Translations under genes and position numbers: made by a program
The notes under the pieces: generated by a model
What the model was told of the DNA's origin: nothing
What the model saw: the letters and a program-made list of their open reading frames with translations, nothing else
Databases searched by the model: none
DNA from: Phycisphaerales bacterium
Lineage (GTDB): Bacteria; Planctomycetota; Phycisphaerae; Phycisphaerales; SM1A02
Length of the DNA stretch: 64,000 nt
Direction: 5' to 3'
Assembly (NCBI GenBank): GCA_009691805.1
Contig: SIAK01000001.1
Location: 1-64,000 of the forward strand
Shown here: positions 15,184 to 23,556 of the stretch, in pieces
How the letters are laid out: each line of letters begins with the position of its first letter
Numbering within the stretch: position 1 is the stretch's first letter

Positions 15184-16796
15184 TGCCGAGTGGAACACCA
15201 GCTTTGCTCGCCGATGCGCGCGGCGCTTCGCTCGCGGAGCGCTTGCGTGGCGCAGGCGTTGTGTGGATTGAAACCGATGAGACCGGCGCGTCGTTGCGTT
15301 CCTACATCGATGATCCCAAGGACTGGCTGGTCCATCTCGTCGTGCGTTCGCGCGTCTTCCGCGCGGCACTGCGACGGGCGGCGACGGCGTGGAATGCGCA
15401 GCGCGCGTCGCACGCACCACTTAGTAACGGCGATGAATCGCTCGATGGATTGGTACTCATTCCGTTGCGGACGCAGGGCAGTGGCGCGTCTACCTATGGT
15501 GTCGCTGTGTTGGTCCTTGACGAAGCGATTTCATCAGGGACGCTTCGATTGCTCTGTGAAGGCGCGGAACTCGACACAACGTTCATCGCGGCGCGATTGA
15601 CCGTCGAAGGACTTCCGACGCGACGCGAAGTTGCGCGACTCAGTGCATTCATTCGCGCACTCGCCGCGTGCGATGCAGAGCGCGTCGATGGCAACGCCTG
15701 CGGCACGCAACTCTCCACCGCGTGGGAGGAATTACACCTTCTCCACTCGCTCATCGGCGGGCTGGAAATGACTTCAGGTCCCCGTGGTGTGTTGACGAGG
15801 GCTTGTGAAGAATTGAGTACGACGCTGCAATCGAGTTGGACTGGCGCGTGGATTGCTGATGCCAAGGGCGGCGACGGATTCGTCGTCGTGACGGGCAACA
15901 TCTCGCCCGATGCGTTCCGCGCATTCGCCGGACGATTGGGCAAATCGCCCGCAGGAATCTTCACTGCGGATGGTCGCGCCAATGCGCGTCCTGGCACGGT
16001 TGCAGCCGCGCCGATTTTCCAACGAGGTCGTTGCGTGGGTTGGCTCGCGACTGGTGATCGCAAACTTGGTGACCATGAAATGTCGAGCGTCGAGCTGAAG
16101 CTTGTCGCAAGTGTTGCCGCGCATACCGCGATCTTCTTGGAGAATGCGCGGCTGTTTGCGGATCTCGACGATGCGTTTGTCGGCACGCTCGCAGCGCTCG
16201 TCAATGCGATCGACGCGAAGGATCCTTACACGCGTGGACATTCGCAACGCGTGGCTGCACTCGCTCGCGATCTCGCGCTCAAGCATGGCGTGAGCGCGGA
16301 GGAAGCTCGATTGGTTCATGTCGCTGGACTCGTCCACGACATCGGCAAGATTGGTGTTTCCGAAGCGATCCTTCTGAAGCCAGGAGCATTGCTTCCCGAA
16401 GAACGCACCGCGATCAATGAGCACCCAGAAATTGGCTATCGCATCTTGAAAGATGTGCCGCAACTCGCGGGCGTGCTCGGCGGCGTGCGTCATCACCATG
16501 AACGATGGGATGGCAAGGGCTATGGGCATGGACTTGCGAGCACGGACATTCCGCTCTTTGCTCGCATCATCGCGCTCGCGGACACGTTCGATGCGATGTG
16601 CTCTTCGCGCACCTACCGCGCAGGTCGGCCGATTGATGTGACGCTGGTGGAAATGGCGAAGTGCGGCGGCTCGCAGTTTGACCCTGTGTTGCTGCGTCAA
16701 TTCTTGACACTCGATCTCTCCAACTATCGAGCGATGCTCGCCGCGGGAACTTCGGCGCATCTTGCTGCGCCCGACGCGACGCGGAGGGCTGCGTGA
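15180..16796 (+). CDS. GAF and HD-GYP domain protein, putative c-di-GMP phosphodiesterase
   Basis: A 538-aa cytosolic protein. The N-terminal 200 residues are not recognised. A GAF-like domain spans about 195-325 (ELSTTLQSSWTGAWIADAKG ... VGWLATGDRKL). A C-terminal HD-GYP domain runs from about 335 to 525, with H near 353, VHDIGKIG (about 385-392) and HHHERWDGKGYGHGL (about 437-451). The usual GYP reads GYG here, so cleavage activity is likely but not certain. Two ATGs start the gene and the first overlaps the receiver stop. Its product would be pGpG or GMP. Confidence 0.88.
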   Translation: MMPSGTPALLADARGASLAERLRGAGVVWIETDETGASLRSYIDDPKDWLVHLVVRSRVFRAALRRAATAWNAQRASHAPLSNGDESLDGLVLIPLRTQGSGASTYGVAVLVLDEAISSGTLRLLCEGAELDTTFIAARLTVEGLPTRREVARLSAFIRALAACDAERVDGNACGTQLSTAWEELHLLHSLIGGLEMTSGPRGVLTRACEELSTTLQSSWTGAWIADAKGGDGFVVVTGNISPDAFRAFAGRLGKSPAGIFTADGRANARPGTVAAAPIFQRGRCVGWLATGDRKLGDHEMSSVELKLVASVAAHTAIFLENARLFADLDDAFVGTLAALVNAIDAKDPYTRGHSQRVAALARDLALKHGVSAEEARLVHVAGLVHDIGKIGVSEAILLKPGALLPEERTAINEHPEIGYRILKDVPQLAGVLGGVRHHHERWDGKGYGHGLASTDIPLFARIIALADTFDAMCSSRTYRAGRPIDVTLVEMAKCGGSQFDPVLLRQFLTLDLSNYRAMLAAGTSAHLAAPDATRRAA

Positions 16797-17128
16797 AACT
16801 TTCCTACGAAGAGCATGGCATGGTCGCGCTTGTCGTCGCGAGCGGTGATTGCACGGGCGATGCGAGCGAGCGATTGCGCCGCACGGTCGCGGATCGATTC
16901 GCTGCGGGCGCGCGTTCGGTCATTCTCGACTTTGCGGCGGTGCCGCTGGTGGATAGCGCGGCGCTTGAGACGATGCTCTGGATGAACGAAGAAACTGCGC
17001 GCAGCGGCGGGGCACTTCGTCTTGTCGCGCCGCAAGAGGCGGTGCTCGCGATTCTTCGACTCACGCGCCTCGCGGATCGATTTGAATCGAGTGCGTCGGT
17101 CGAACTTGCAGCAAGGAGCCTTCGATGA
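16793..17128 (+). CDS. STAS domain protein (anti-sigma antagonist-like)
   Basis: A 111-aa single STAS domain. The segment SVILDFAAVPLVDSAALETML contains Ser55 in the position phosphorylated in SpoIIAA-like antagonists. Such proteins bind anti-sigma kinases or act as switches in partner-switch pathways; no matching RsbW-type kinase lies nearby. The start is GTG (GTGA overlap with the HD-GYP stop) and the stop overlaps the ATPase ATG, so translation is coupled on both sides. Confidence 0.85.
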   Translation: MKLSYEEHGMVALVVASGDCTGDASERLRRTVADRFAAGARSVILDFAAVPLVDSAALETMLWMNEETARSGGALRLVAPQEAVLAILRLTRLADRFESSASVELAARSLR

Positions 17129-18885
17129 AGCAGCCACGCGCGGATGTTTCACGCGAGCCGTTTGCGATGGCGAGTGCGCCGTCGCGTTCGATGCAGCGCG
17201 CAATGCTGGGCGAAATGCTGGTCGCGAAGGGCGTGCTCACGAGCGCACAGTTGGCGGACGCGCTGGCACAACAGCAGAAGGATGGACATCAACGATTGCT
17301 CGGCGAAATGCTGGTCCAGTTGGGTTACTGCGATGAACATCAAGTGATGGAAACGGTCGCCGATGGATACGGAATTCCGTATGCGCGAGACATCGCACGC
17401 ATCGCCGATCCGAAATGCATTGAACTGCTGCCGCGAGAGTTTCTCTCTGAACACGCGGTGTTGCCGCTGTTTTGCGTGCGTGGCGTGGTGACGGTCGCGG
17501 TGGGTGAGCCTGCGAATCTCTATCTCTTCGAAGAGATCGCGCGACGCACAGGCAAGCAGGTGCAAACAGTCGCAACGACGGTGGGAGAGATTCGCGCGGC
17601 ACTTGAGTCGTACCTGCCTGCCGCAAATGTGTTCGTCATTGACGACACGTATGGCGAAGTGGACGAAGGAACATTCAGCGTCGTGGAACGCGATCTCGCG
17701 GAGATTGCAGATCTACGCGAAGTCTCTGGTCACTCGCCGGTTGTGAAACTTGTGAACTGGCTCTTGTGGACGGCTGTCCACGAGGGCGCATCGGACATTC
17801 ATATCGAGCCAGGAGATCGCCGACTTCGTATTCGCTTGCGTGTGGATGGCGCGCTCTTTGAAAAAATGCAGCCGCCGTGGCAGATGGCCGCGGCGTTGAC
17901 AAGTCGCATCAAGATCATGGCTGGGCTTGATATCTCGGAGCGGCGCTTGCCGCAGGACGGTGATATTCACGTGATGATGGAAGGTCGGCCGGTCGATCTT
18001 CGCGTCTCCACGATGCCAGGTCGTCACGGCGAGAAGACTGTGATTCGCGTGATTGATAGTCGTCAATCCATCGTGCCGCTTGAACGGCTTGGTATGGACG
18101 AAGCCACGCTTGCGCAGTGGATGGACATCGTGCGTCGACCGAACGGCATCGCGCTTGTCACTGGTCCAACAGGCAGCGGAAAGTCAACGACGCTCTACAG
18201 CGTGCTCGCGATGCTGAACGATGCAGACGCGAATCTCTCGACGGTTGAAGATCCGATTGAAGCGACGCTGCCAGGCATCAATCAGTTTCAAGTGAATGAG
18301 AAGGCGGGCTTCGGATTCGCCACCGCGCTGCGATCGCTCTTGCGGCAAGATCCGGACACGATCATGGTCGGAGAAATTCGCGACGAAGCGACAGCGTCTG
18401 TCGCAGTGCAGGCGGCGCTCACTGGCCACCTTGTGTTGAGCACGCTGCACACGAACGATGCAACAGCGGCGGTGACGCGACTTGTGAACATCGGCGTGGA
18501 ACCGTATCTCGTTGCGGCGACCGTGCGCGGAGTGCTCGCGCAACGACTCGTGCGAAAAATTTGCCCGCATTGCCGCGTGCGAGTTGAGCCAGACGCCATG
18601 ATGCGTGCCGCGCTTCTGCAAGGTGCACACACGATCGAATCGTGCAGCAAGGGAACGGGTTGTGCGCGCTGCCGAACGACCGGATTTGCTGGACGCATCG
18701 GGATCTTCGAAATCATGGTGCCTGACGAGGCGTTCAACGTCCTCGTTGCGCGGGGCGCAAGTCTGCAAGAACTTCACGCGTATCTCGCGTCGCAAGGTCA
18801 TCGATTGCTCCGTGACGATGCAATGCGCAAAGTGCGCGAAGGTCTGACGACGCTTGATGAAGCTATGGCTGTGACTGCTTACTGA
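17125..18885 (+). CDS. GspE/PilB assembly ATPase with MshEN-like N-terminus
   Basis: A 586-aa secretion/pilus assembly ATPase. The N-terminal 100 residues hold two copies of the LGEMLV...G...QL pattern (about 29-52 and 58-82), resembling the c-di-GMP-binding MshEN domain, though the first conserved Arg is not in its usual place. The motor has ASDIHIEP, Walker A GPTGSGKST (about 347), the Asp box, Walker B LRQDPDTIMVGEIRD and the His box TGHLVLSTLHTND. A four-Cys zinc site (CPHC about 478, CARC about 514) is intact. It powers fibre extension in the first cluster. Confidence 0.95.
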   Translation: MKQPRADVSREPFAMASAPSRSMQRAMLGEMLVAKGVLTSAQLADALAQQQKDGHQRLLGEMLVQLGYCDEHQVMETVADGYGIPYARDIARIADPKCIELLPREFLSEHAVLPLFCVRGVVTVAVGEPANLYLFEEIARRTGKQVQTVATTVGEIRAALESYLPAANVFVIDDTYGEVDEGTFSVVERDLAEIADLREVSGHSPVVKLVNWLLWTAVHEGASDIHIEPGDRRLRIRLRVDGALFEKMQPPWQMAAALTSRIKIMAGLDISERRLPQDGDIHVMMEGRPVDLRVSTMPGRHGEKTVIRVIDSRQSIVPLERLGMDEATLAQWMDIVRRPNGIALVTGPTGSGKSTTLYSVLAMLNDADANLSTVEDPIEATLPGINQFQVNEKAGFGFATALRSLLRQDPDTIMVGEIRDEATASVAVQAALTGHLVLSTLHTNDATAAVTRLVNIGVEPYLVAATVRGVLAQRLVRKICPHCRVRVEPDAMMRAALLQGAHTIESCSKGTGCARCRTTGFAGRIGIFEIMVPDEAFNVLVARGASLQELHAYLASQGHRLLRDDAMRKVREGLTTLDEAMAVTAY

Positions 18886-18895
18886 GTTCACCGCA

Positions 18896-20158
18896 ATGCA
18901 ACTCGACGCGAATGCAACCTTTGTTTTCCGAGCCATCGACGCGCAGGGTCGCGAGTCGAGTGGAACTATCTCTGCGCCAAGTGCTGCAGAGGTCGCGTTT
19001 CGTCTGCGACGCGAAGGCAAGACGGTGCTCGAAGTCGCCCGCGACGCGCTCGCTCGTGGAAACGCGTCGGATGCAACAGAGACAACAGCATCGCGTTCGA
19101 TGTTCACCTCTTCGCGAGTGCGTCGAACTGACGCGATAGATCTCTGTCGACAGGTCGGCGTGATGGTGGAGACTGGTGTGGGCATCGTTGAAGCACTTGA
19201 CGCGTACGCAACGGAAGGTGCGCGTCCTGAGTTCAAAGAAATTGTCGAGTCAGTTCGGCTTGAAGTCTCTTCAGGAGTTCCGCTTTCGCAAGCGTTCGCG
19301 AAACGACCGCACGCGTTTCCGCCTGTGGTTGCGGCGTTGACACGCGCTGCAGAAGCGACAGGTCAGCTTGGCGAGATGCTGGCGCGTGCTGCGGAGCATC
19401 TTGCGCGCATTGAGAAGATTCGACGACAAGTCAAAGCAGCGGCCACGTATCCGATGTTTATGCTCGGGACGGGCATGCTCATCGTGAGTTTACTTGTCGC
19501 CTTCGTGCTGCCTCGCTTTGCGAAGTTGTACGAAGACCGCGGCGCCGAACTGCCCGCACTCACGAAAGCCTTGCTCTGGGTCGGTCGCACGATCGGAACG
19601 CATGGATTGTCGATCCTGATCGTCGTGGCCGCGCTCGTCACCGCGTTCGTGTTCTGGAACCGCAGCGAATCCGCGCGGCACTTCTTCGATCGCCTGCGTT
19701 TCGGATTCCCAATCATCGGACGACTCGTCCGCGCTGCATTCGTTGCGCGATCCATGCGCACGCTTTCGACCTTGCTTTCTAGTGGAATCCATCTGCTCGA
19801 CGCGATTGCGATCGTGCGAGGCCTTGACCGGTCACCACGCACAGAGCGCTTTTGGAGCAGCGTGGATGCCTCCGTGCGGGAAGGACGATTGCTCGCAGAA
19901 TCCGTGCGTCGTGAAGGTCTCTTGCCAGCAACAGTTGCATCGATGATCGCAGCGGGCGAACGCGGTGGACGGTTGCCTGATGTGCTTGAGCGAGTTGCGA
20001 CCTTTGCGGAAGAGGATCTTGAAATTGCGATCAAGCAGGCGATGAGTTTGCTTGAGCCCATCCTCGTGGTCGTCCTCGGTTCTGTGCTTGGAGGACTCGC
20101 GATCGCATTGCTGCTTCCGCTCTTCTCACTGAGCAAAGTTGTCGCAGGCAATTCATAA
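18896..20158 (+). CDS. GspF/PilC inner-membrane platform protein
   Basis: A 420-aa polytopic membrane protein with two T2SSF domains (about 75-200 and 280-405). An N-terminal FRAIDAQGRESSGTISAPSA segment precedes LCRQVGVMVETGVGIVEALD and, in the second copy, LSTLLSSGIHLLDAIAIVRG. Three membrane helices (about 183-203, 235-255, 385-410) match the family. It sits 10 bp after the ATPase it should work with. Confidence 0.92.
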   Translation: MQLDANATFVFRAIDAQGRESSGTISAPSAAEVAFRLRREGKTVLEVARDALARGNASDATETTASRSMFTSSRVRRTDAIDLCRQVGVMVETGVGIVEALDAYATEGARPEFKEIVESVRLEVSSGVPLSQAFAKRPHAFPPVVAALTRAAEATGQLGEMLARAAEHLARIEKIRRQVKAAATYPMFMLGTGMLIVSLLVAFVLPRFAKLYEDRGAELPALTKALLWVGRTIGTHGLSILIVVAALVTAFVFWNRSESARHFFDRLRFGFPIIGRLVRAAFVARSMRTLSTLLSSGIHLLDAIAIVRGLDRSPRTERFWSSVDASVREGRLLAESVRREGLLPATVASMIAAGERGGRLPDVLERVATFAEEDLEIAIKQAMSLLEPILVVVLGSVLGGLAIALLLPLFSLSKVVAGNS

Positions 20159-20164
20159 CCGCGC

Positions 20165-20192
20165 TTGACAGGACAGCCGCAGTCTCTACCTT
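20165..20192 (+). promoter_or_regulatory. Possible sigma-70 type promoter for the small region-4 gene
   Basis: TTGACA (20165-20170) is a perfect -35 box. With a 16-bp spacer the -10 reads TACCTT (20187-20192), which keeps the first, second and last consensus bases. It lies just after the GspF stop and about 57 bases before the ATG at 20249. The -10 is weak. Confidence 0.35.
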
Positions 20193-20248
20193 GCGCATCG
20201 AAGTCGTCATGGATGGCGATTTGTTCTCAAACGAAAAGGGGTGTTGCC

Positions 20249-20485
20249 ATGGATGGCGTTCTCACTCAGCACGGCGTTCCGACGCCAACTCAAATCCTCA
20301 AGTCACTCGCGGTGGAATTCACACGCACAGAGCGGTTGGTGCTTATGTTGAGTTACACCGAAGAACTCACCGTGAAAGAAGTTGCAGCGGTGCTCGAACT
20401 CGCGCAAGGCGAGGTTGAAAAAATCCTCGGGCGCGTTCGCAAGCAAGTGAGCAAACGCCTCAAGATGCAAATCGCGTCGGCTTAG
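20249..20485 (+). CDS. Orphan sigma-70 region 4-like helix-turn-helix protein
   Basis: A 78-aa protein consisting almost only of a sigma-70 region 4-like fold: FTRTERLVLMLSYTEELTVK, then EVAAVLELAQGEVEKILGRV, matching the recognition helix of FliA/SigB-type region 4. There is no region 2, so it cannot be a full sigma factor; it may modulate polymerase or bind DNA. AAGGGG lies about 9 bp before the ATG at 20249. Longer starts are less likely. It ends the first pilus cluster and overlaps the convergent dockerin gene by 4 bp. Confidence 0.78.
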   Translation: MDGVLTQHGVPTPTQILKSLAVEFTRTERLVLMLSYTEELTVKEVAAVLELAQGEVEKILGRVRKQVSKRLKMQIASA

Positions 20486-21513
20486 TTCGACCACGCGTTG
20501 AGCAGCATCGAGAGATCCGCCGCATCGGTGACGCCATCACCATTGATGTCTGCGCTGCCCGCGTTGCCCCAATCACTCAGCAGCGTCGCAAGATCAGCAG
20601 CATCGACGACTCCGTTGCAGTCAAGATCCTCAGGAAAACAAGCGGGATTGAGTCCAACATGCAACTCAATGCGCGCGGCACTCGCGAGATTGAATTCGAC
20701 AAGCGGGTTTTCGCGACAGTAGAACGAAGGAAAGTTCGAACCCTGTTGCACCGTCTTCGTCAGTGACGTGAGAGAGAACAAGAGCCGTCCCTGATGGAGC
20801 GACTCCGCGATGTACTGCACGACGGATGGTCGGCTCATGTCGAGCTCGAAACGCATCACCGTATTCATCGGAACGCCGTCGCCTTCCACCACCGTGTCGA
20901 TCATGCCCACCGCAAACGGCGCAGGTGTCCATCGTTGTCGCACGCTGTTGGAAACATCGACCGCGACTCCTTTGTGATTGAATCCCAACGCAAACGCATT
21001 GCGCACCTCAGGATTGAGCACGCTTCCAGTTCCGTAGGGCGATGTCTCTTGCCAGTTCGCCAGCGAGAACGCGCCGCGAAAACCTGTTCCGTACAATTCG
21101 ATCGGTTGACCAACATCGCTGTCGATCTGATACGCGCTGTCGCTCGTAGGCAAGAAGACGGTGAACGGATCGACTGTCGAGTCGTACGCGAAGACGAAAT
21201 CGTTCGCGACCATGATTTCGATCGTGCAGGAGAGCACGGCATACGCGTCGCTGCCATTGCCCACAGGAATCTCACTCGACGTATTCCAACCAACGATCAT
21301 CTGTCCATCGCGATTGTCAAACATCACGGAGCCTGCTTCGTTGCCAAAGGTCGAAGCGGTTGGACGAACACCAGGCGAAGAGTTGAACGGGTAGTTCCAT
21401 CGATCGAGATCGGGGCCTGTTCTTGTGAACACCGTTTCGTCTGCGATTGCGACGGTCGAGCACGAAAGTGTTGCGAGCAGCAGAATCGCGGCAGAAAGAG
21501 AGGTAGAACGCAT
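20482..21513 (-). CDS. Exported protein with C-terminal dockerin type I repeats
   Basis: A 343-aa secreted protein. The N-terminus is a signal peptide (SLSAAILLLATLSCSTVAIA). The body is beta-rich and unrecognised, with no catalytic motif that I can name. The C-terminus (about 295-343) has two calcium-binding dockerin repeats: DLDCNGVVDAADLATLLSDW and DINGDGVTDAADLSMLLNAW. In planctomycetes such repeats are common on exported proteins and are not proof of a cellulosome. I chose ATG 21513 because it starts the signal peptide; a longer frame to 21561 exists. It faces the prepilin gene divergently. Confidence 0.85.
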   Translation of the reverse strand: MRSTSLSAAILLLATLSCSTVAIADETVFTRTGPDLDRWNYPFNSSPGVRPTASTFGNEAGSVMFDNRDGQMIVGWNTSSEIPVGNGSDAYAVLSCTIEIMVANDFVFAYDSTVDPFTVFLPTSDSAYQIDSDVGQPIELYGTGFRGAFSLANWQETSPYGTGSVLNPEVRNAFALGFNHKGVAVDVSNSVRQRWTPAPFAVGMIDTVVEGDGVPMNTVMRFELDMSRPSVVQYIAESLHQGRLLFSLTSLTKTVQQGSNFPSFYCRENPLVEFNLASAARIELHVGLNPACFPEDLDCNGVVDAADLATLLSDWGNAGSADINGDGVTDAADLSMLLNAWSN

Positions 21514-21730
21514 GAGAGGGGAGTGCGAGTTCGGGGGAGACGTGGAAGTGAGCCTAGGCAACGAGTGTTGCCTCGTTCAACGCACCGTTGAGGAAACTCG
21601 TTCTTCAGAGGTGCGAATAATGCGAAACATGACTCCATTCTGGAGCGTTGCCAAGTGCTGTACGGAGATTGTTGAAGACCGTAGACTTCGACCCCTCCTC
21701 GCATTCCAGATTGGGACTCGAGTCGCCTTC

Positions 21731-22666
21731 ATGCAAACGCCAATGAGTATCTCATCCACCGACTATGACGCGATTGCTCTGGCGCCAACGCGTGCGATCA
21801 AGCGCGCGCGTCGTTGTCCGCTGCGACCGTTCGTGGATGCCGCCGGATTCACGTTGGTGGAGTTACTCGTCGTCGTTGGAATCCTGGCGATGCTCATTGG
21901 CATTCTTGTTCCTGTCATCGCGCAAGTCCGATCCGCAGCGAGTCGCGCGAAGGAGATTGTTTCCGCTCGAACACTCGCGCAGGCGTGGCTCTCGTATGCG
22001 GAGGATCACAACGGCGCGTTGCTGCCTGGTTACAAATCTGGATTGGATGCGTTTGATGCGCAAGGCGAACCGATTGCGACGCAGACGATTGGGATCGCAG
22101 CAAACCGCTGGCCGTGGCGACTTGCGCCGTACATCGGTCATGCATTCGACGCGATGTACATCAACGAGAATGAGCGCACGCTGCGCGAACTTGAAACCAC
22201 CGATGTCTCGAACTACCTCTATCAAACGAGTGTCTTCCCGAGTTTCGGCTTGAATTCCGTGTGGCTTGGTGGCGATGAAAACTACGGCGGCTTCAATCCG
22301 ATCTTCGTCGGAAACTTTGGACGCTTCTACGCAACGCGCACTTCCGAGTTGAAGCGTCCCGCAGACACACTCGTCTTCGCGAGTTCGCGCGCGTTCGCGG
22401 CCGAAGCCGCCAGTGGCGAAATTGTCGAAGGCTATTTCCGAATTCGCAGTCCCAATTTCACGAACGTTGTGTGGACTCCCGACTACGACGCGAGTGAGCC
22501 ATCGAGTTGGGGCAATCTCAGCGCGCGCTATGGCGGCGACAGCGTCGTGTCGTTTGCGGATGGACACGCGGAATCGAAACCAGCAGACGCGTTGAAAGAC
22601 ATGCGCATGTGGACCGATCGCGCGGACGCTCCGAACTGGATGTTGACGCCTGGCTCAGGTGGTTAA
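21731..22666 (+). CDS. Planctomycete-type prepilin with H-x-DG C-terminal motif
   Basis: A 311-aa prepilin-like protein: a 39-residue leader cut at AAG|FTLVELLVVVGILAML (Glu44 at +5), then a long globular part. Near residues 274-284 the sequence SFADGHAESKP follows the 'DGH' pattern of the C-terminal motif in planctomycete prepilin-family (DUF1559-like) proteins, followed by a short tail. These are numerous in the phylum and their role is unsettled. The start at 21731 is the first with a plausible leader; ATG 21743 is possible. The leader is longer than usual. Confidence 0.8.
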   Translation: MQTPMSISSTDYDAIALAPTRAIKRARRCPLRPFVDAAGFTLVELLVVVGILAMLIGILVPVIAQVRSAASRAKEIVSARTLAQAWLSYAEDHNGALLPGYKSGLDAFDAQGEPIATQTIGIAANRWPWRLAPYIGHAFDAMYINENERTLRELETTDVSNYLYQTSVFPSFGLNSVWLGGDENYGGFNPIFVGNFGRFYATRTSELKRPADTLVFASSRAFAAEAASGEIVEGYFRIRSPNFTNVVWTPDYDASEPSSWGNLSARYGGDSVVSFADGHAESKPADALKDMRMWTDRADAPNWMLTPGSGG

Positions 22667-22681
22667 GGCTCAGGTGGTTAA
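22652..22681. repeat. 15-bp tandem duplication across convergent stop codons
   Basis: GGCTCAGGTGGTTAA occurs twice in a row (22652-22666 and 22667-22681). The first copy supplies the TAA stop of the upstream prepilin gene. The second copy, read on the other strand, supplies the stop of the metal permease gene. Confidence 0.95.
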
Positions 22682-23556
22682 GCGCGACGACGGAGTGCGT
22701 GCGAGAGAGGCACCGCGATCGCGAGCACAACTGCAATCATCCCCGCAGAGTTGAGTGCTGTGGGTGTGCCAAAGAGTTGCGGCGCAAGTGCCGCGATGCT
22801 GTAGCCCAGCACGGAAAGCAGCGCACCCGCGGCGAGGCTGATTATGATCTGTCCCTTGACGCTTTTCGCGTGCGGCGCAGCAAGGAGCGCGGGGCACGCG
22901 AGAATGCCGATCACGAGCACGCTGCCGACCGCTTCGAAACTTGCGACGATGCTCGCGGAAACAATCACGAGAAACGCGCGTTCGAGCCAACGCGGCGCAA
23001 CGCCGAGATGACGCGCCGCGCTTGGATCAAACGCGAGGAGCGACAGCTCTTTCAGAAAGAGCAGCGCGAACATGAGCGCGAGCGCTGCTGCTGCGCCGAG
23101 TGTCCAGATTGCACGCGGCACGCCGGTGTACCACGGCGCATCAAGCACAGGCACATAGAAGAGCGTCTCGAGTGAACCGAAGAGGACGCACTCGGGATCG
23201 AGATCCACTTGGCGCGCGCCTTGTGTCTCGAGCAACACAACACCGAGTGCGAACAATCCCGTGAAGACGATGCCGAGTGGCGCGCCTGGCTCAAGCCGCG
23301 TCGCGCGGCGCGCCCATCCTGAGAGCAAGATCGATGCGATGCCAGCGCATGCCGCGCCGATGAACATCGCCGAGATCGATCGCGTGCCCGTCACAAGAAA
23401 TCCTGCAACAAGTCCCGGCAAGACAGAGTGCGCGATCGCATCGCCCGTCATCGCCTCTTTGCGGAGCACGAGAAAATTACCGAGAGTTCCGCACGCGACA
23501 AGCGCGCAGAGCAGCGCGATCAATGCTGGCACATCGACGGCAAGCGAGATCGTCAT
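22678..23556 (-). CDS. Zinc/manganese ABC transporter permease (second permease)
   Basis: A 292-aa membrane protein of the ZnuB/MntB (ABC-3) family with 7-9 hydrophobic helices. Conserved family segments are visible: GDAIAHSVLPGLVAGFLVTG, LFLKELSLLAFDPSAARHLG and SVLVIGILACPALLA. It ends the four-gene importer operon. Its ATG overlaps the stop of the first permease, so the two should be made together and pair as a heterodimer. I chose the ATG at 23556; an upstream frame to 23874 would read into the first permease and is not credible. Confidence 0.92.
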   Translation of the reverse strand: MTISLAVDVPALIALLCALVACGTLGNFLVLRKEAMTGDAIAHSVLPGLVAGFLVTGTRSISAMFIGAACAGIASILLSGWARRATRLEPGAPLGIVFTGLFALGVVLLETQGARQVDLDPECVLFGSLETLFYVPVLDAPWYTGVPRAIWTLGAAAALALMFALLFLKELSLLAFDPSAARHLGVAPRWLERAFLVIVSASIVASFEAVGSVLVIGILACPALLAAPHAKSVKGQIIISLAAGALLSVLGYSIAALAPQLFGTPTALNSAGMIAVVLAIAVPLSHALRRRA

